Shown: positions 1 through 8,431 of the stretch, in pieces
Layout: every line of letters starts with the position of its first letter
How positions within the stretch are numbered: position 1 is the stretch's first letter
Origin: Arthrobacter sp. S41
Lineage (GTDB): Bacteria; Actinomycetota; Actinomycetes; Actinomycetales; Micrococcaceae
Direction of reading: 5' to 3'
Assembly (NCBI RefSeq): GCF_004320535.1
Contig: NZ_SIHY01000001.1
Span: 2,170,001 to 2,234,000, forward strand
DNA length: 64,000 nucleotides
Position numbers and translations under genes: made by a program
Notes under the pieces: model-generated
What the model was told of the DNA's origin: nothing
The model's database searches: none
The model's input: the letters and a program-made list of their open reading frames with translations, nothing else

Positions 1-1
1 G

Positions 2-319
2 ATGGTGCTCTTTGCCAACCGGGTGGCCCATATGGTCGCGGTGACCAGGACCGTCACCGACGATCAGGTGTTGTACGAGGTCAACGGTGAACTGTTCTTC
101 GCTTCCTCCAACGACCTGTACACCCAGTTCCATTACGCCGAAGATCCTGCGCAGATCGTCATTGACCTCAGCTCGTCGCACCTCTGGGATGCTTCGACCA
201 TCGCGGCGATGGACTCGATCCGCACCAAGTACCAGAACTATGGCAAAACCGTGGAAATTCGTGGGCTTAATGAGGCCAGCCAAAAGATGCAGGACCGCCT
301 CGGCGGGAAACTAGGCTAG
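2..319 (+). CDS. SulP-family anion transporter, C-terminal STAS domain (partial)
   Basis: The reading frame is open at the left edge, so only the last 105 or so residues are in the window; the membrane permease part would lie to the left. The visible part fits a STAS domain, the cytoplasmic tail of SulP sulfate/bicarbonate-type transporters: a short strand region, then VNGELFFASSNDLYTQF, then the conserved IDLSSSHLWDAST with the Asp-x-Ser motif that anti-sigma-antagonist-like domains share, then an amphipathic helix with MDSI. The ATG at 2 is simply the first one visible and is not proposed as the true start. The 3' end overlaps the stop of the convergent acetyltransferase gene by 9 bases. 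Substrate cannot be told from this fragment. Confidence 0.75.
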   Translation: MVLFANRVAHMVAVTRTVTDDQVLYEVNGELFFASSNDLYTQFHYAEDPAQIVIDLSSSHLWDASTIAAMDSIRTKYQNYGKTVEIRGLNEASQKMQDRLGGKLG

Positions 320-775
320 TTCCAGCCGGTAGTACACGCTGTTCTCATCGAGCTGGTAGTCGCCAAACGGCGGGCACTGGGTGAAGCCAGCGGCCTCGTA
401 CATGGCCCGGGCGGCTGTGAAGTACTCATGCGTCCCGGTTTCCAGACATAAGAGCGAGAAACCTCGTTGCCCGGGGGTAATGATCAGCTCATCAAGCAAC
501 CGTCGTCCGATGCCGCGTCCGCGGAATTCCGGGGAAACACGCATGCTTTTCAGCTCCGCCACCTGCCCGCCCAGGTCCTTGAATGCGCCCATGCCGATTA
601 CCGTGTCGCCGGAGCAGACCTGGAACAGCGTGACGCCTTCCCCGGCCAGCGCACTGGCGTCCATGGCGTGCCGGCTCTCCTGTGGCGCGGTGGGCGCCAT
701 TTCGGCCAAATGCTCCCGCACCATGAGCTGCATCGATTCGGCGAGCGGATCGGCCTCGATCATCCTGATATCCAT
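311..775 (-). CDS. GNAT family N-acetyltransferase
   Basis: Predicted 154-residue acyl-CoA dependent N-acetyltransferase of unknown substrate. The middle of the protein shows the GNAT acetyl-CoA pyrophosphate-binding loop: ELKSMRVSPEFRGRGIGRRLL (residues about 74-94), with the R-G-x-G-I-G pattern, and a later AMYEAAGF segment typical of motif B. I chose the ATG at 775 (MDIRMIEADP) because everything upstream in the frame is low-complexity and Arg-rich and runs into the next gene. The gene converges on the SulP gene and lies 47 bases downstream of the GGDEF gene on the same strand. The family call is secure; the substrate is unknown. Confidence 0.8.
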   Translation of the reverse strand: MDIRMIEADPLAESMQLMVREHLAEMAPTAPQESRHAMDASALAGEGVTLFQVCSGDTVIGMGAFKDLGGQVAELKSMRVSPEFRGRGIGRRLLDELIITPGQRGFSLLCLETGTHEYFTAARAMYEAAGFTQCPPFGDYQLDENSVYYRLELA

Positions 776-822
776 GGCTCCAGCGTGCCACGGTTTTATT
801 TCACGCCGATGTCGCCCGGGTT

Positions 823-1857
823 TCAGCCTTCGCGCGCGGCCCGATCGCGTTTCGAGGCATACATGTCCCGATCCGCACGCAGGATCATCGTGCTCAGGTT
901 GTCGTCCTTGCGCGCCTGCGCAACCCCAAAGCTCCATGCCTGCGACGACGAGCCCTGCACGCGAGCCATCAGGAGCTGCGCCTGGGTGCGTGTGGTGCTG
1001 GGGAACAGGATCACGAACTCATCGCCGCCCAGGCGAGCCACCAGGTCGTTTCGGCGCGTGGTCGCCTCAAGATGCGCCACCAGGGCTTTCAGGGCCCGGT
1101 CGCCCGCCTCATGGCCGCCTTCATCATTGATCGCCTTGAACTTGTCCATGTCCAGCAGGGCCGCCGCCAGCGGCCGGCGGGAGCGCTGGAAGGAAGCGAG
1201 CAGGAGCTCCCCGCGCAGCTGCAGCCCCCGTCGATTGACCGCCCCGGTGAGTTCGTCCACTTCGGATTGGTAGTGGAAGCGGGCTTTCACATAGCTGCCG
1301 ATCACGGAGGCGCCGATGGTCAGCAGCAGCAGGCTGAGCACATTGAGCCATCCGCTGTGCAGCGCCATGCCTGACTGCGGCCCGTAGAAGTAGGCCAGGT
1401 ACAGGGTCCCAGCCAGCACCGGGTAGATGGTCCCCCGCACCAGCCTGGGGTCGAAGAGCCAGGCCAGATACAGGGTGATCAACGGGAACTCCTGGAGCCG
1501 GAACGCGATTTGCTCGAAATCCGAGGAGAGTCCCACGAAGTAGCCGAAGGCGACAAGTTCGGTCAGCGCCCCGAGGTAGCCGATCCACAGCGGGAAGCGG
1601 TCCATCTTGATGTAGATCAGCAAGAGCACCAGGATCGCCCCGGCAAAGCGGACATAGCCCAGGTACTCCCTGACCACCGACTCGAAGTCGTAGGTCAAGT
1701 TGATCAGGTAGAAGAGTATGAAGAAGCAGGCGATAAACCCGGTTACCGCTACTTCCGGGCGCTTGATGGCCCGAACCCTGGGCGGCAGCAGCCGGTACCA
1801 CCAGCCGACGGCCGCCCGGGCCCGCCGGTCCTTTTTCCCCTGAAACCGCGTATCCAT
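823..1857 (-). CDS. Membrane-bound diguanylate cyclase (GGDEF domain)
   Basis: Predicted synthesis of the second messenger c-di-GMP from two GTP. The 344-residue protein has a positively charged N-terminus, about five or six hydrophobic helices between residues 38 and 190, and a cytoplasmic GGDEF domain from about 198 (DELTGAVNRRG) to the end. The active-site loop is intact as GGDEF at 277-281, preceded at the right distance by RRND (268-271), matching the RxxD inhibitory I-site, so product feedback is plausible. The membrane part resembles no sensor family I can name (not MASE-like by eye). It is divergent from the EAL gene with 85 bases between them, so synthesis and breakdown enzymes probably share a promoter region. 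Confidence 0.88.
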   Translation of the reverse strand: MDTRFQGKKDRRARAAVGWWYRLLPPRVRAIKRPEVAVTGFIACFFILFYLINLTYDFESVVREYLGYVRFAGAILVLLLIYIKMDRFPLWIGYLGALTELVAFGYFVGLSSDFEQIAFRLQEFPLITLYLAWLFDPRLVRGTIYPVLAGTLYLAYFYGPQSGMALHSGWLNVLSLLLLTIGASVIGSYVKARFHYQSEVDELTGAVNRRGLQLRGELLLASFQRSRRPLAAALLDMDKFKAINDEGGHEAGDRALKALVAHLEATTRRNDLVARLGGDEFVILFPSTTRTQAQLLMARVQGSSSQAWSFGVAQARKDDNLSTMILRADRDMYASKRDRAAREG

Positions 1858-1942
1858 ATCCAGTCCATTGTAAGATTTCCACTAGCCAACCGCGCAACAC
1901 TGCAACGGCAAAGTCCTTCAATTTCGGCCTGATCGGCGCATC

Positions 1943-2638
1943 ATGAAATTCGTATTCCAGCCACTCATCGACTTGCAGCGCCATGCCCTGACAGGCTTCG
2001 AAGCGCTGGCCAGGTTCCGCGATGGCCGCACTGCCCAGGCGCATTTCGATGAAGCGCGCCTTGCAGGCAGCCTAGTTGGCCTCGAACTGCGCGCCCTGGA
2101 CCAGATCCTTGACGCCAGCCAGGCCATCCCCGATGGCCTGCTGCTCACCATGAACGCTTCAGGGCCGGCCATCGATGCTTTCGCCCAGCAGCACCCACAG
2201 CTGGATCCCCGGCTGGCCTGGGGCCTGGAACTGCATGAGCTCTCCGCACCGGAACTGTGCGGCAGGGCCCGGATCAGCGCCGATGAGCTCGGCTGCCTCT
2301 TGCTGGTTGACGATGCCGGAATCGGCTATGCAACCCGCGAACGCATCACCATGCTCAAGCCCCATATCGTGAAGCTGGACCGGTCGCTGTTCATCCGCTA
2401 CCAGTCATCGGCCGCAGCGCACGAGCATGTGGATCTGCTGCTGGCCGCAGCCCGCGAAATTAATGCGCAGACGCTGGTCGAAGGCGTGGAAACCGCGCAG
2501 CATCTGGCCCTGGCCCAGGATCTGGGCTTCGACTACGCCCAGGGCTTCTACTTCAGCCCCGGCCTCGACGCACAGCAGCTTCCTGAAGCGATGGCCGGGC
2601 TACGGCAACGCCTCGGGATCGATACTCCGGGTTTCTGA
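1943..2638 (+). CDS. Stand-alone EAL-domain c-di-GMP phosphodiesterase
   Basis: Predicted hydrolysis of c-di-GMP to pGpG. The 231 residues are almost exactly one EAL domain with no sensor or membrane part. All key positions look intact: EAL at 20-22, Asn71, Glu96, the DD pair at 123-124 (VDDAGIGYA), Lys144, Glu180 in VEGVET and Gln200 in the QGFYFSP loop, so I expect an active enzyme. The ATG at 1943 has no strong ribosome site. It is divergent from the GGDEF gene and convergent with the small membrane-protein gene, whose 3' end it overlaps by 39 bases. Its soluble, sensor-free design suggests control by expression level or by a partner. Confidence 0.87.
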   Translation: MKFVFQPLIDLQRHALTGFEALARFRDGRTAQAHFDEARLAGSLVGLELRALDQILDASQAIPDGLLLTMNASGPAIDAFAQQHPQLDPRLAWGLELHELSAPELCGRARISADELGCLLLVDDAGIGYATRERITMLKPHIVKLDRSLFIRYQSSAAAHEHVDLLLAAAREINAQTLVEGVETAQHLALAQDLGFDYAQGFYFSPGLDAQQLPEAMAGLRQRLGIDTPGF

Positions 2639-2821
2639 ACGCCGTTCGCGGCCCCGCGTGCTCTTCAGGCGGATCACCGGCAGCAGCTTCACCAGCCCGA
2701 GCACCAGGTATAGCACGGTGTTGATCGCGACGAATGAGGCCAGCACCGCGAACCAGTCGCTGAGCAGCACGCTCTCGGGCAGGATGATCCCGCGCGGCAC
2801 GTGCACCAGAAGTTCCACCAT
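2600..2821 (-). CDS. Small one-TM protein coupled to glycosyltransferase
   Basis: A 73-residue protein with one long hydrophobic segment (about 24-50) and a short, very basic tail with RLKSTRGRERR. Its ATG overlaps the stop of the glycosyltransferase gene (TGATG, one shared base), so it is almost surely translated by coupling and works with that enzyme. Its 3' end runs 39 bases into the end of the convergent EAL gene. I do not recognise a family. By position and size it resembles the small membrane partners of exopolysaccharide synthases, such as PgaD beside PgaC, but there is no sequence motif to prove it. The frame is supported by the coupling and by the clean membrane segment. Confidence 0.65.
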   Translation of the reverse strand: MVELLVHVPRGIILPESVLLSDWFAVLASFVAINTVLYLVLGLVKLLPVIRLKSTRGRERRSETRSIDPEALP

Positions 2822-4257
2822 CAGCCCAATTCCTTCCGTGCGGCACCTGCGTGCTCGACATGCTTCCAATCCGCGCTGCGGGCGAAGGCGATATCCGCCA
2901 CGCCCTTGAGGAAGGCCAGATCCAGGAACGCGTCGTAGACGAGCTCCGGGATTACCAGGGCCGCGACGATCCGCGCGCGCCATCCGCCATGCCAGACGGT
3001 GACGATGCGTTCCACCGCGAAGAGCGCCCCGAGCAGCATCCAGAACGGGAACCACACCCAGGTGTCCATCGAAACCATCATGATGAGCATCAGCGCGAAG
3101 TAGCTGAACAGGGCAATCACCCCGTAGCCGATGCCGATCTGCTGCGCCCAGTAGCGCGAGGTCTGCGCGCTCACCCCGTAGGCGCCCAGGTTTTCCAGCG
3201 CACCGCGCTGCCAGCGCAGGCGCTGGGCCCAGAGCATCTTCCAGCTGGGCATCAGCTCGGTGACCACCGTGCAGCTGGTCGGCGAGGTGGTCAGCGCGCC
3301 GAGGGTCTTCAGCGCAATGGTCAGCTCATTGTCCTCGGTCAGCGCGGCGGTGTCGTAGACTTCGCCCGGGTTGCCCGGCAGCGTGGTGCCGCGGGCCGCG
3401 GCCACTGTGCGCAGGGCCGCGGTGCGGAAGACCGAGGCAGTGCCGGTGAGCACGAAGACCCTGCCATTGCGGCGCTCGATCTCGCGCTGGTAGCGGGTGT
3501 ATTCGTTGCGCTGGAACTGGCCGAGCAGCCCATGTCCCTCTTCGCCGTGGAAGAGACCGCCCACCGCCATCAGCGCGCGGTCCCAGGTGAACCGGTCCTT
3601 CGCGGTTTCCAGGAATCCGGCGCCGATCTGCGAATCCGCATCCATCACCATGACGCAGTCGTTATCGCCCATCGCCGGCAAAATGGCCTGCAGCGCCTGG
3701 TTCAGCGCCCCGCCCTTCTTGTGCTTGTTCTCCACCGATTCGAAGACCTCGACACCGTGCTCGCGGGCCACCGCAACGGTGGCATCGGTGCAATTGTCGG
3801 CCACCACGATGATCCGCGATGGCTTGAAGCTCTGCTCCTCGAGGGCCTTGAGCGTAAAGGGCAGGGAAGCTTCCTCGTTGTGCGCAGGAATCAGCACCGT
3901 CACGGTGACTTCGCCTGCGTGGACACCGCGGGTGCGAGCCATCACGGCTTTCGGCGCCAGCGGTCGGCTCGATTTCTGGATTGGCGTACGGCGATAGCGC
4001 CAGGTCACGAAGCGCTCGCCAAGCACCACCAGCAGCACCAGCATCGCCGCGGCCGACACCGCGAATACCAGGATGGACAGATCGGGCAGCTCTGTGCTGT
4101 AGAACGTGGTCCAGAGCGCGCCGATCCGCAGCTCCACTGGGTTCCACATCGACACCGGCTTGCCGCTGAGGCTGATGGACCACAACAGCAGCGCGGCCGC
4201 GGCCACGACAATCAGGACGACAGCGATGCCCACCCATCGGCTGAAATGCTTTTGCAC
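2821..4257 (-). CDS. Family 2 membrane glycosyltransferase (exopolysaccharide synthase type)
   Basis: Predicted processive or single-step beta-glycosyltransferase at the membrane, of the cellulose/PNAG synthase-like GT2 group. The 478-residue protein has two N-terminal helices (about 10-30 and 58-82), a GT-A domain starting VTVLIPAHNEEASLP (118-132), ADNCTDAT, the DAD metal site (206-208), TED (307-309, probable catalytic base) and QRLRW (345-349), then C-terminal helices (about 375-455). QxxRW is typical of processive synthases. It is followed by a coupled small TM protein and lies beside GGDEF and EAL genes, so c-di-GMP control is a reasonable inference. No PilZ domain is visible. Sugar and product are not known. 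Confidence 0.82.
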   Translation of the reverse strand: MQKHFSRWVGIAVVLIVVAAAALLLWSISLSGKPVSMWNPVELRIGALWTTFYSTELPDLSILVFAVSAAAMLVLLVVLGERFVTWRYRRTPIQKSSRPLAPKAVMARTRGVHAGEVTVTVLIPAHNEEASLPFTLKALEEQSFKPSRIIVVADNCTDATVAVAREHGVEVFESVENKHKKGGALNQALQAILPAMGDNDCVMVMDADSQIGAGFLETAKDRFTWDRALMAVGGLFHGEEGHGLLGQFQRNEYTRYQREIERRNGRVFVLTGTASVFRTAALRTVAAARGTTLPGNPGEVYDTAALTEDNELTIALKTLGALTTSPTSCTVVTELMPSWKMLWAQRLRWQRGALENLGAYGVSAQTSRYWAQQIGIGYGVIALFSYFALMLIMMVSMDTWVWFPFWMLLGALFAVERIVTVWHGGWRARIVAALVIPELVYDAFLDLAFLKGVADIAFARSADWKHVEHAGAARKELG

Positions 4258-4352
4258 GTACGCGCTCCGTTCACGTTACGGGATCACCGTGCGGCACCGC
4301 ACGCACGGGCCTGTCGCAGGCGTCTCCGACGATTTTGCCCAAGAAAGTTACT

Positions 4353-4363
4353 TAGCAAAGCTA
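4353..4363. promoter_or_regulatory. Short inverted repeat upstream of the glycosyltransferase
   Basis: TAGC-AAA-GCTA is a perfect 4+3+4 inverted repeat, partly extended on the left (ACTTAGC). It lies about 95 bases upstream of the glycosyltransferase start in an AT-richer patch that could hold its promoter. The pattern resembles MarR-type operators, but no MarR gene is next to it. Confidence 0.35.
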
Positions 4364-4457
4364 GCATCTTTTTGCGTGGCTCGGCACCTGGCGGAGACGC
4401 AACTCACCTCCGGCAAAAGCACCGCGTTCCCCCAGCACCCGATGAACGGGGCACGCC

Positions 4458-6071
4458 CTAGAGCTGCAGCGATTTCGCGGCCACCTCACGCAACTGATTT
4501 TTGCGAATCTTGCCGGTGACCGTGGTGGGGAAATCTTCAACGATCTGCACATAGGCCGGAACCTTAAAGTGCGCCAATTGCCCCGCGCAGTATTCCCGCA
4601 GCGCATCAATATCCAGTGGTGCTCGTCCGGCTTTCATGCGCAGACAGGCGCACACTGCCTCGCCATACTTTTCATCGGGTACACCGATAACCTGAACGTC
4701 CTCGATATCCGGGTGCTGGTAGAGGAACTCCTCAATTTCTGCCGGGTAGATATTCTCGCCGCCACGGATGATCATGTCCTTAATTCGGCCCACGATGGTG
4801 CAGTAGCCATCCTCGCGCATCACCGCCAGATCGCCGGTATGCATCCAACCCTCATCGTCGATGGCCGCTTTGGTCTTTTCCTCATCCCGCCAGTAGCCGA
4901 GCATCACCGAATAACCTCGGGTGCAGTATTCGCCGGTTTCCCCGCGCTCAAGCGTTTCACTGCTCAGCGGATCGACCACCTTGATTTCCACGTGGGGGTG
5001 CACCCGGCCGATGGTGGCCGTGCGACGCTCAAAGTCATCGTCGCTGCGGGTCTGACAAGAAACCGGACTGGTTTCGGTCATGCCGTAGGCGATAGATACC
5101 GCGCCCATCCCCATATCCTCAACGCAGCGGCGCATCACTTCTACCGGACAGATGGAGCCGGCCATAATTCCGGTGCGCAGCGCAGAGAGATCGTAGTTGG
5201 CAAACTTGGGGTGGTTTTGCATGGCGATGAACATTGTGGGCACCCCGTACAGGCCGGTGCACTTTTCCTCTGCCACCACACGCAGGGTGGTTTCCGCGTC
5301 AAAGCCCGGGGCCGGAATGATCATCGTGACACCGCGCGAGGTACAGCCCAGATTGCCCATCACCATGCCGAAGCAGTGATAAAACGGCACCGGAATGCAC
5401 AGCCGGTCGTGCTCATCCAGATCGATCATGCCGGTGACCTGATGGCCATTATTCAGGATATTACGGTGGCTGAGCGTGGCACCTTTGGGGTATCCCGTGG
5501 TGCCCGAGGTGTACTGGATATTGATAGGGTCTTCGGGTTTGGTGGCGGCCAGTCGAGCCGCTAGTTGCGCGTCCTGGACGGATGAACCCTCATCAAGTAG
5601 CTGCTGCCAGTCATCGGTATCCAGGTACACCACGCGTTCTAGTCCCGGAGTATCGGTGCGCGTTTGCTCCACCATTGCTCGGTAGTTGCTGGTCTTAAAC
5701 TCGGTCGCGGCCATCAGCATCCGCAGCCCACTGTGGTTGACCGCGTAGGCGAATTCATGGGTGCCGTAGGCCGGGTTCACGTTCACCAAAATGACGCCAA
5801 TCTTTGCCGTGGCGTATTGGGTAAAAACCCATTCGGCGCAGTTTGGTGACCAGATTCCTACGCGATCCCCCGGATTGAGTCCCGCGGCGATCATGCCCTT
5901 GGCTAGAGAGTTGATTTGATCATCCAGCTGCTGCCAACTGAAGCGTCGCCCGCTACTAGATTCCACCAACGCCTCGGCAGTTCCCAGACGGGCCACCGTG
6001 CGCTCAAAATTAGCGCCAATCGTCTCATCTAGTAGCTTCGGTTCGCTCTCGCCCTTGGCATAGGACTTCAT
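4458..6071 (-). CDS. Acyl-CoA synthetase (AMP-binding, fatty-acid type)
   Basis: Predicted ATP-dependent activation of a medium/long-chain fatty or related carboxylic acid to its CoA thioester. The 537 residues carry the full ANL-family set: P-loop [13 protein letters not shown] (about 187-199), the YGMTETSP A5 motif, [16 protein letters not shown] with the adenylate-binding Asp, the hinge [20 protein letters not shown], and a C-terminal TVTGKIRK with the catalytic Lys. The order fits the ACSF2-like / FadD group. I chose the ATG at 6071 (MKSYAKG), which has AAAGGTG upstream; a TTG at 6086 is the alternative. An operator-like inverted repeat lies 21 bases upstream. Exact acyl chain is not readable. 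Confidence 0.87.
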   Translation of the reverse strand: MKSYAKGESEPKLLDETIGANFERTVARLGTAEALVESSSGRRFSWQQLDDQINSLAKGMIAAGLNPGDRVGIWSPNCAEWVFTQYATAKIGVILVNVNPAYGTHEFAYAVNHSGLRMLMAATEFKTSNYRAMVEQTRTDTPGLERVVYLDTDDWQQLLDEGSSVQDAQLAARLAATKPEDPINIQYTSGTTGYPKGATLSHRNILNNGHQVTGMIDLDEHDRLCIPVPFYHCFGMVMGNLGCTSRGVTMIIPAPGFDAETTLRVVAEEKCTGLYGVPTMFIAMQNHPKFANYDLSALRTGIMAGSICPVEVMRRCVEDMGMGAVSIAYGMTETSPVSCQTRSDDDFERRTATIGRVHPHVEIKVVDPLSSETLERGETGEYCTRGYSVMLGYWRDEEKTKAAIDDEGWMHTGDLAVMREDGYCTIVGRIKDMIIRGGENIYPAEIEEFLYQHPDIEDVQVIGVPDEKYGEAVCACLRMKAGRAPLDIDALREYCAGQLAHFKVPAYVQIVEDFPTTVTGKIRKNQLREVAAKSLQL

Positions 6072-6091
6072 CTGGACACCTTTCAACCTGT

Positions 6092-6121
6092 TCTAAATTG
6101 TGCACTGCGTCACATTTTAGA
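6092..6121. promoter_or_regulatory. Inverted repeat upstream of acyl-CoA synthetase
   Basis: TCTAAATTGTG and CACATTTTAGA form 11-base arms (one mismatch) around an 8-base spacer. The site lies 21 bases upstream of the ligase start, where a TetR- or GntR-like repressor of a fatty-acid gene would bind. No regulator gene is adjacent. Confidence 0.5.
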
Positions 6122-6152
6122 CAATAGTCCGGGGCCATCAACCTGCCAACTA

Positions 6153-6494
6153 TCAGCCGGCAGCCTTCTGGAGCAACGCGCGAATCTTCTCTTCGGTGGC
6201 ATCGTCAAGTGAGGTGATCGTCCAAGCCACAGGGTGCATGTGCGCACCTTCTTCAAACGCCGGGTTCACTACTTCACCAAAACCAAAGACCACATATTCC
6301 TTGCCTGGCTTGATGTAGCAGACATCCTTTCCGTCTTTAACGTAGAACGGCAGGCCCCAGCGAACGATTGGTTCAAGCGAAGGAGCGCTCTGGCTAATCA
6401 GCTCGTGCAAGCGCAGCGCAATCTGGCCATAAGGTGCTGGCGCCGAACCGAGTTTGTTGCGAACTGCCTCATCGCCCTTTTTGCCAAAAATCAT
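6153..6494 (-). CDS. DUF1801-family protein
   Basis: A 113-residue soluble protein. The order YGQIALRLHELI - PSLEPIVRWGLPFYVKDGKDVCYIKPGKEYVVFGFG fits the DUF1801 (YdhG-like) fold, a small domain of unknown biochemical function, often described as iron- or stress-related without firm proof. The ATG has a good ribosome site (GAGGAGA, about 8 bases upstream). A short GC-rich inverted repeat (6526-6540) lies in its leader. It is on the same strand as the acyl-CoA synthetase but upstream of that gene's own operator, so probably a separate unit. A second, different DUF1801 protein is encoded at 10016-10441. Confidence 0.7.
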   Translation of the reverse strand: MIFGKKGDEAVRNKLGSAPAPYGQIALRLHELISQSAPSLEPIVRWGLPFYVKDGKDVCYIKPGKEYVVFGFGEVVNPAFEEGAHMHPVAWTITSLDDATEEKIRALLQKAAG

Positions 6495-6666
6495 CGTCGT
6501 ATCTCCTCTAAAGTCTTACCGAAAAGCGCAGATTTTGCGCCGTCATCGTGTGGCCAAACCGTGACTTTCTGGCCACTACCTAACAATCCCATAACCATCG
6601 GCCCCAAGGCCATAAAACCGCGCAAATTCAGTCCAAACCGTCGGTGGGCAGCAGGAAAATTTAAGC

Positions 6667-8253
6667 ATGACACATCCATATTTTGAACCCGATGACGATG
6701 ATGAACATCGCCTACCGCTGGACCCGCCTGCCACACGCAGCGAGTCACAGTCAGACTCCTTCTTCACCGACCACCTAGAGCACCAGATGTTCTACGGACC
6801 AATGAAGGAACTAGTTGATGAGCTCTTCAACGCCGGTCCGCTCAACGGCCCTGGTGATGGTCTGGCTCGACTAGAGAAAGTTCAGAAGCTGGACAGCATG
6901 CTCTCCGCGGTCAGCGCCGCGATCATGGCCGACAGTGTGGAACAGGTTGCTCAAGCTTTCGCCGAGGACACCGTCACCAAACCCCACTTTGAAACCGAGC
7001 AGGAACGACGCGAACGGCTCTGCGCGAACTACTACCGCGTTGATCCAACTAGTGACCAGGTCATCACCTCCAACTTTGTCGCTGAAGCTGCGATCGCGCT
7101 TCGAGAAACAACCGAAAAGGCTCGCGGACGCATGTTCACGGCCAAAGGGCTGCGCCACGTTTGCCCAGAAACCCTTCAGGCCTTGGCCGCTGGACAGATC
7201 ACTGCGGCCGCAGCGCGGGCCATGGTGAAGTATTCGCAGGACCTGACGCAGGAACAGATCAACCTGATGCAGGAGAATCTGTTGCCCATTGCGGCTACCG
7301 CTAGTGATGAGACCATCACGCAGCGCATCCGTCGCTTCCATGATCAGGTCCGCCCGGAGTCCGCGGACGCTCGCCACAAGAAAGCCGCGGATGCTAGAAA
7401 GGTAAGTAGCTGGGATTTGCAGGATGGGATGTCCGCGTTGAAGCTCGTGGCACCAAGCGTCAATGTGAAGTCCATAGTGAACACGCTCAAGTACGAGGCC
7501 ACCTTGCATAACGATCCCGAAGACACCCGCACTCAAGCACAGCTAGAAGCAGACATCTTCTGTGATGCGCTGATCAATGGATGGCCCACCACCAATGGCA
7601 CACCGCTCAAGCCTCGGGTAGTCGTCACGATCCCTGCCCTGCAGATGATTGCCAATCCAGACCGTGCCCTGGCGGACTTGGAAGGGTACGGGCCGATCCC
7701 CATGGGTGCGGCATTACAAATTGCCAAGGATGCTCCATCCATCATTCCGATGCTCACCGATCCATTCAGCGGAGCCGTGATGGATGTTGGCCGCAAACGC
7801 TACAAGCCCACTCGGGTGCTCAAGGAATTCCTCCGCGCTCGCGACCAGCACTGCTGCTACCCCGGATGCCGACGCACCGCAGATAACTCCGAAGTTGATC
7901 ACGTCGACGCCTGGGAAACCGGCGGACACACCAACCGTGCCAACACCGAATTACTGTGCAAGCAGCACCAGATGTTCAAGCACGCTTTGGGCTGGAAGGT
8001 CATCAACCGCCCCGACGGTTCTAAGTGCTGGCGCACACCGCACGGCCTAAATTCCCTCGTCGTTCCCGGCAGCGTAGACAATGTTCAGCACTTTGAGCAC
8101 GCCAATGATCGCTGCCCCGAACGCAAGGTCCATTTGACCCCGGCAACGCTACGCGTGCTGGGCCACCCCACCACGGTTAGCGGTGGCGACGTAAGAATCA
8201 CGATTGACGACCCCAACAATGATCCGCCCGGACAGCATCCGGACGCGGCCTAG
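6667..8253 (+). CDS. DUF222 / HNH endonuclease domain protein (13E12-like)
   Basis: A 528-residue protein of the actinobacterial DUF222-HNH group (13E12 repeat family in mycobacteria). The long N-terminal region is helical and charged; the HNH module lies at about 390-440: a CxxxC-type zinc pair (CCYPGC), SEVDHVDAW, then NTELLCKQHQMFKH with the second Cys-His pair. The HNH core is intact, so nuclease activity is possible, but the family's role is not established; these genes occur in many copies in actinobacteria and may be selfish or defence-linked. It starts at 6667 (MTHPYFEPDDDDEHR), divergent from the DUF1801 gene. Three copies of one palindrome lie right after its stop. Confidence 0.85.
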   Translation: MTHPYFEPDDDDEHRLPLDPPATRSESQSDSFFTDHLEHQMFYGPMKELVDELFNAGPLNGPGDGLARLEKVQKLDSMLSAVSAAIMADSVEQVAQAFAEDTVTKPHFETEQERRERLCANYYRVDPTSDQVITSNFVAEAAIALRETTEKARGRMFTAKGLRHVCPETLQALAAGQITAAAARAMVKYSQDLTQEQINLMQENLLPIAATASDETITQRIRRFHDQVRPESADARHKKAADARKVSSWDLQDGMSALKLVAPSVNVKSIVNTLKYEATLHNDPEDTRTQAQLEADIFCDALINGWPTTNGTPLKPRVVVTIPALQMIANPDRALADLEGYGPIPMGAALQIAKDAPSIIPMLTDPFSGAVMDVGRKRYKPTRVLKEFLRARDQHCCYPGCRRTADNSEVDHVDAWETGGHTNRANTELLCKQHQMFKHALGWKVINRPDGSKCWRTPHGLNSLVVPGSVDNVQHFEHANDRCPERKVHLTPATLRVLGHPTTVSGGDVRITIDDPNNDPPGQHPDAA

Positions 8254-8281
8254 GCGTCAAGCCCCATCGAGGGGTGTGCAG

Positions 8282-8300
8282 TGACGGAAGTTTTCCGTCA
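8282..8300. repeat. 19-bp palindrome, copy 1
   Basis: TGACGGAAGTTTTCCGTCA: 8-base arms TGACGGAA / TTCCGTCA around GTT. Starts 29 bases after the DUF222-HNH stop codon. Confidence 0.8.
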
Positions 8301-8431
8301 TCACGATTGACCCAGATCTCCCATACGACCCGAGAATGCAGCAGCATCAGGAAAGAAAACGGTGCTTGCTGCAAATTGTGCTGTGCCCAACGCCTTCACT
8401 CGTTGAGTCCATTGAGTGCGCCGAGCACGGA

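Noticed and set aside
381-1130. Plus-strand frame opposite the acetyltransferase and GGDEF genes
   Set aside because: No motif, Ser/Arg/Pro-rich, no ribosome site, and both opposite genes are well supported.
1124-2044. Minus-strand frame across the GGDEF/EAL gap
   Set aside because: It reads through the GGDEF gene in another frame and overlaps the start of the EAL gene; composition is Gly/Arg/Ala-rich with no motif.
2851-4461. Long plus-strand frame opposite the glycosyltransferase gene
   Set aside because: It is antisense to a confident GT2 gene, rich in Arg, His and Gln, and has no family features; high-G+C DNA often opens such frames.
6491-6748. Minus-strand frame ending at the DUF1801 start
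   Set aside because: It overlaps its end by 4 bases like a coupled gene, but it also covers the start of the HNH gene and shows no family; the DUF1801 gene has its own good ribosome site, so I treat it as leader sequence.
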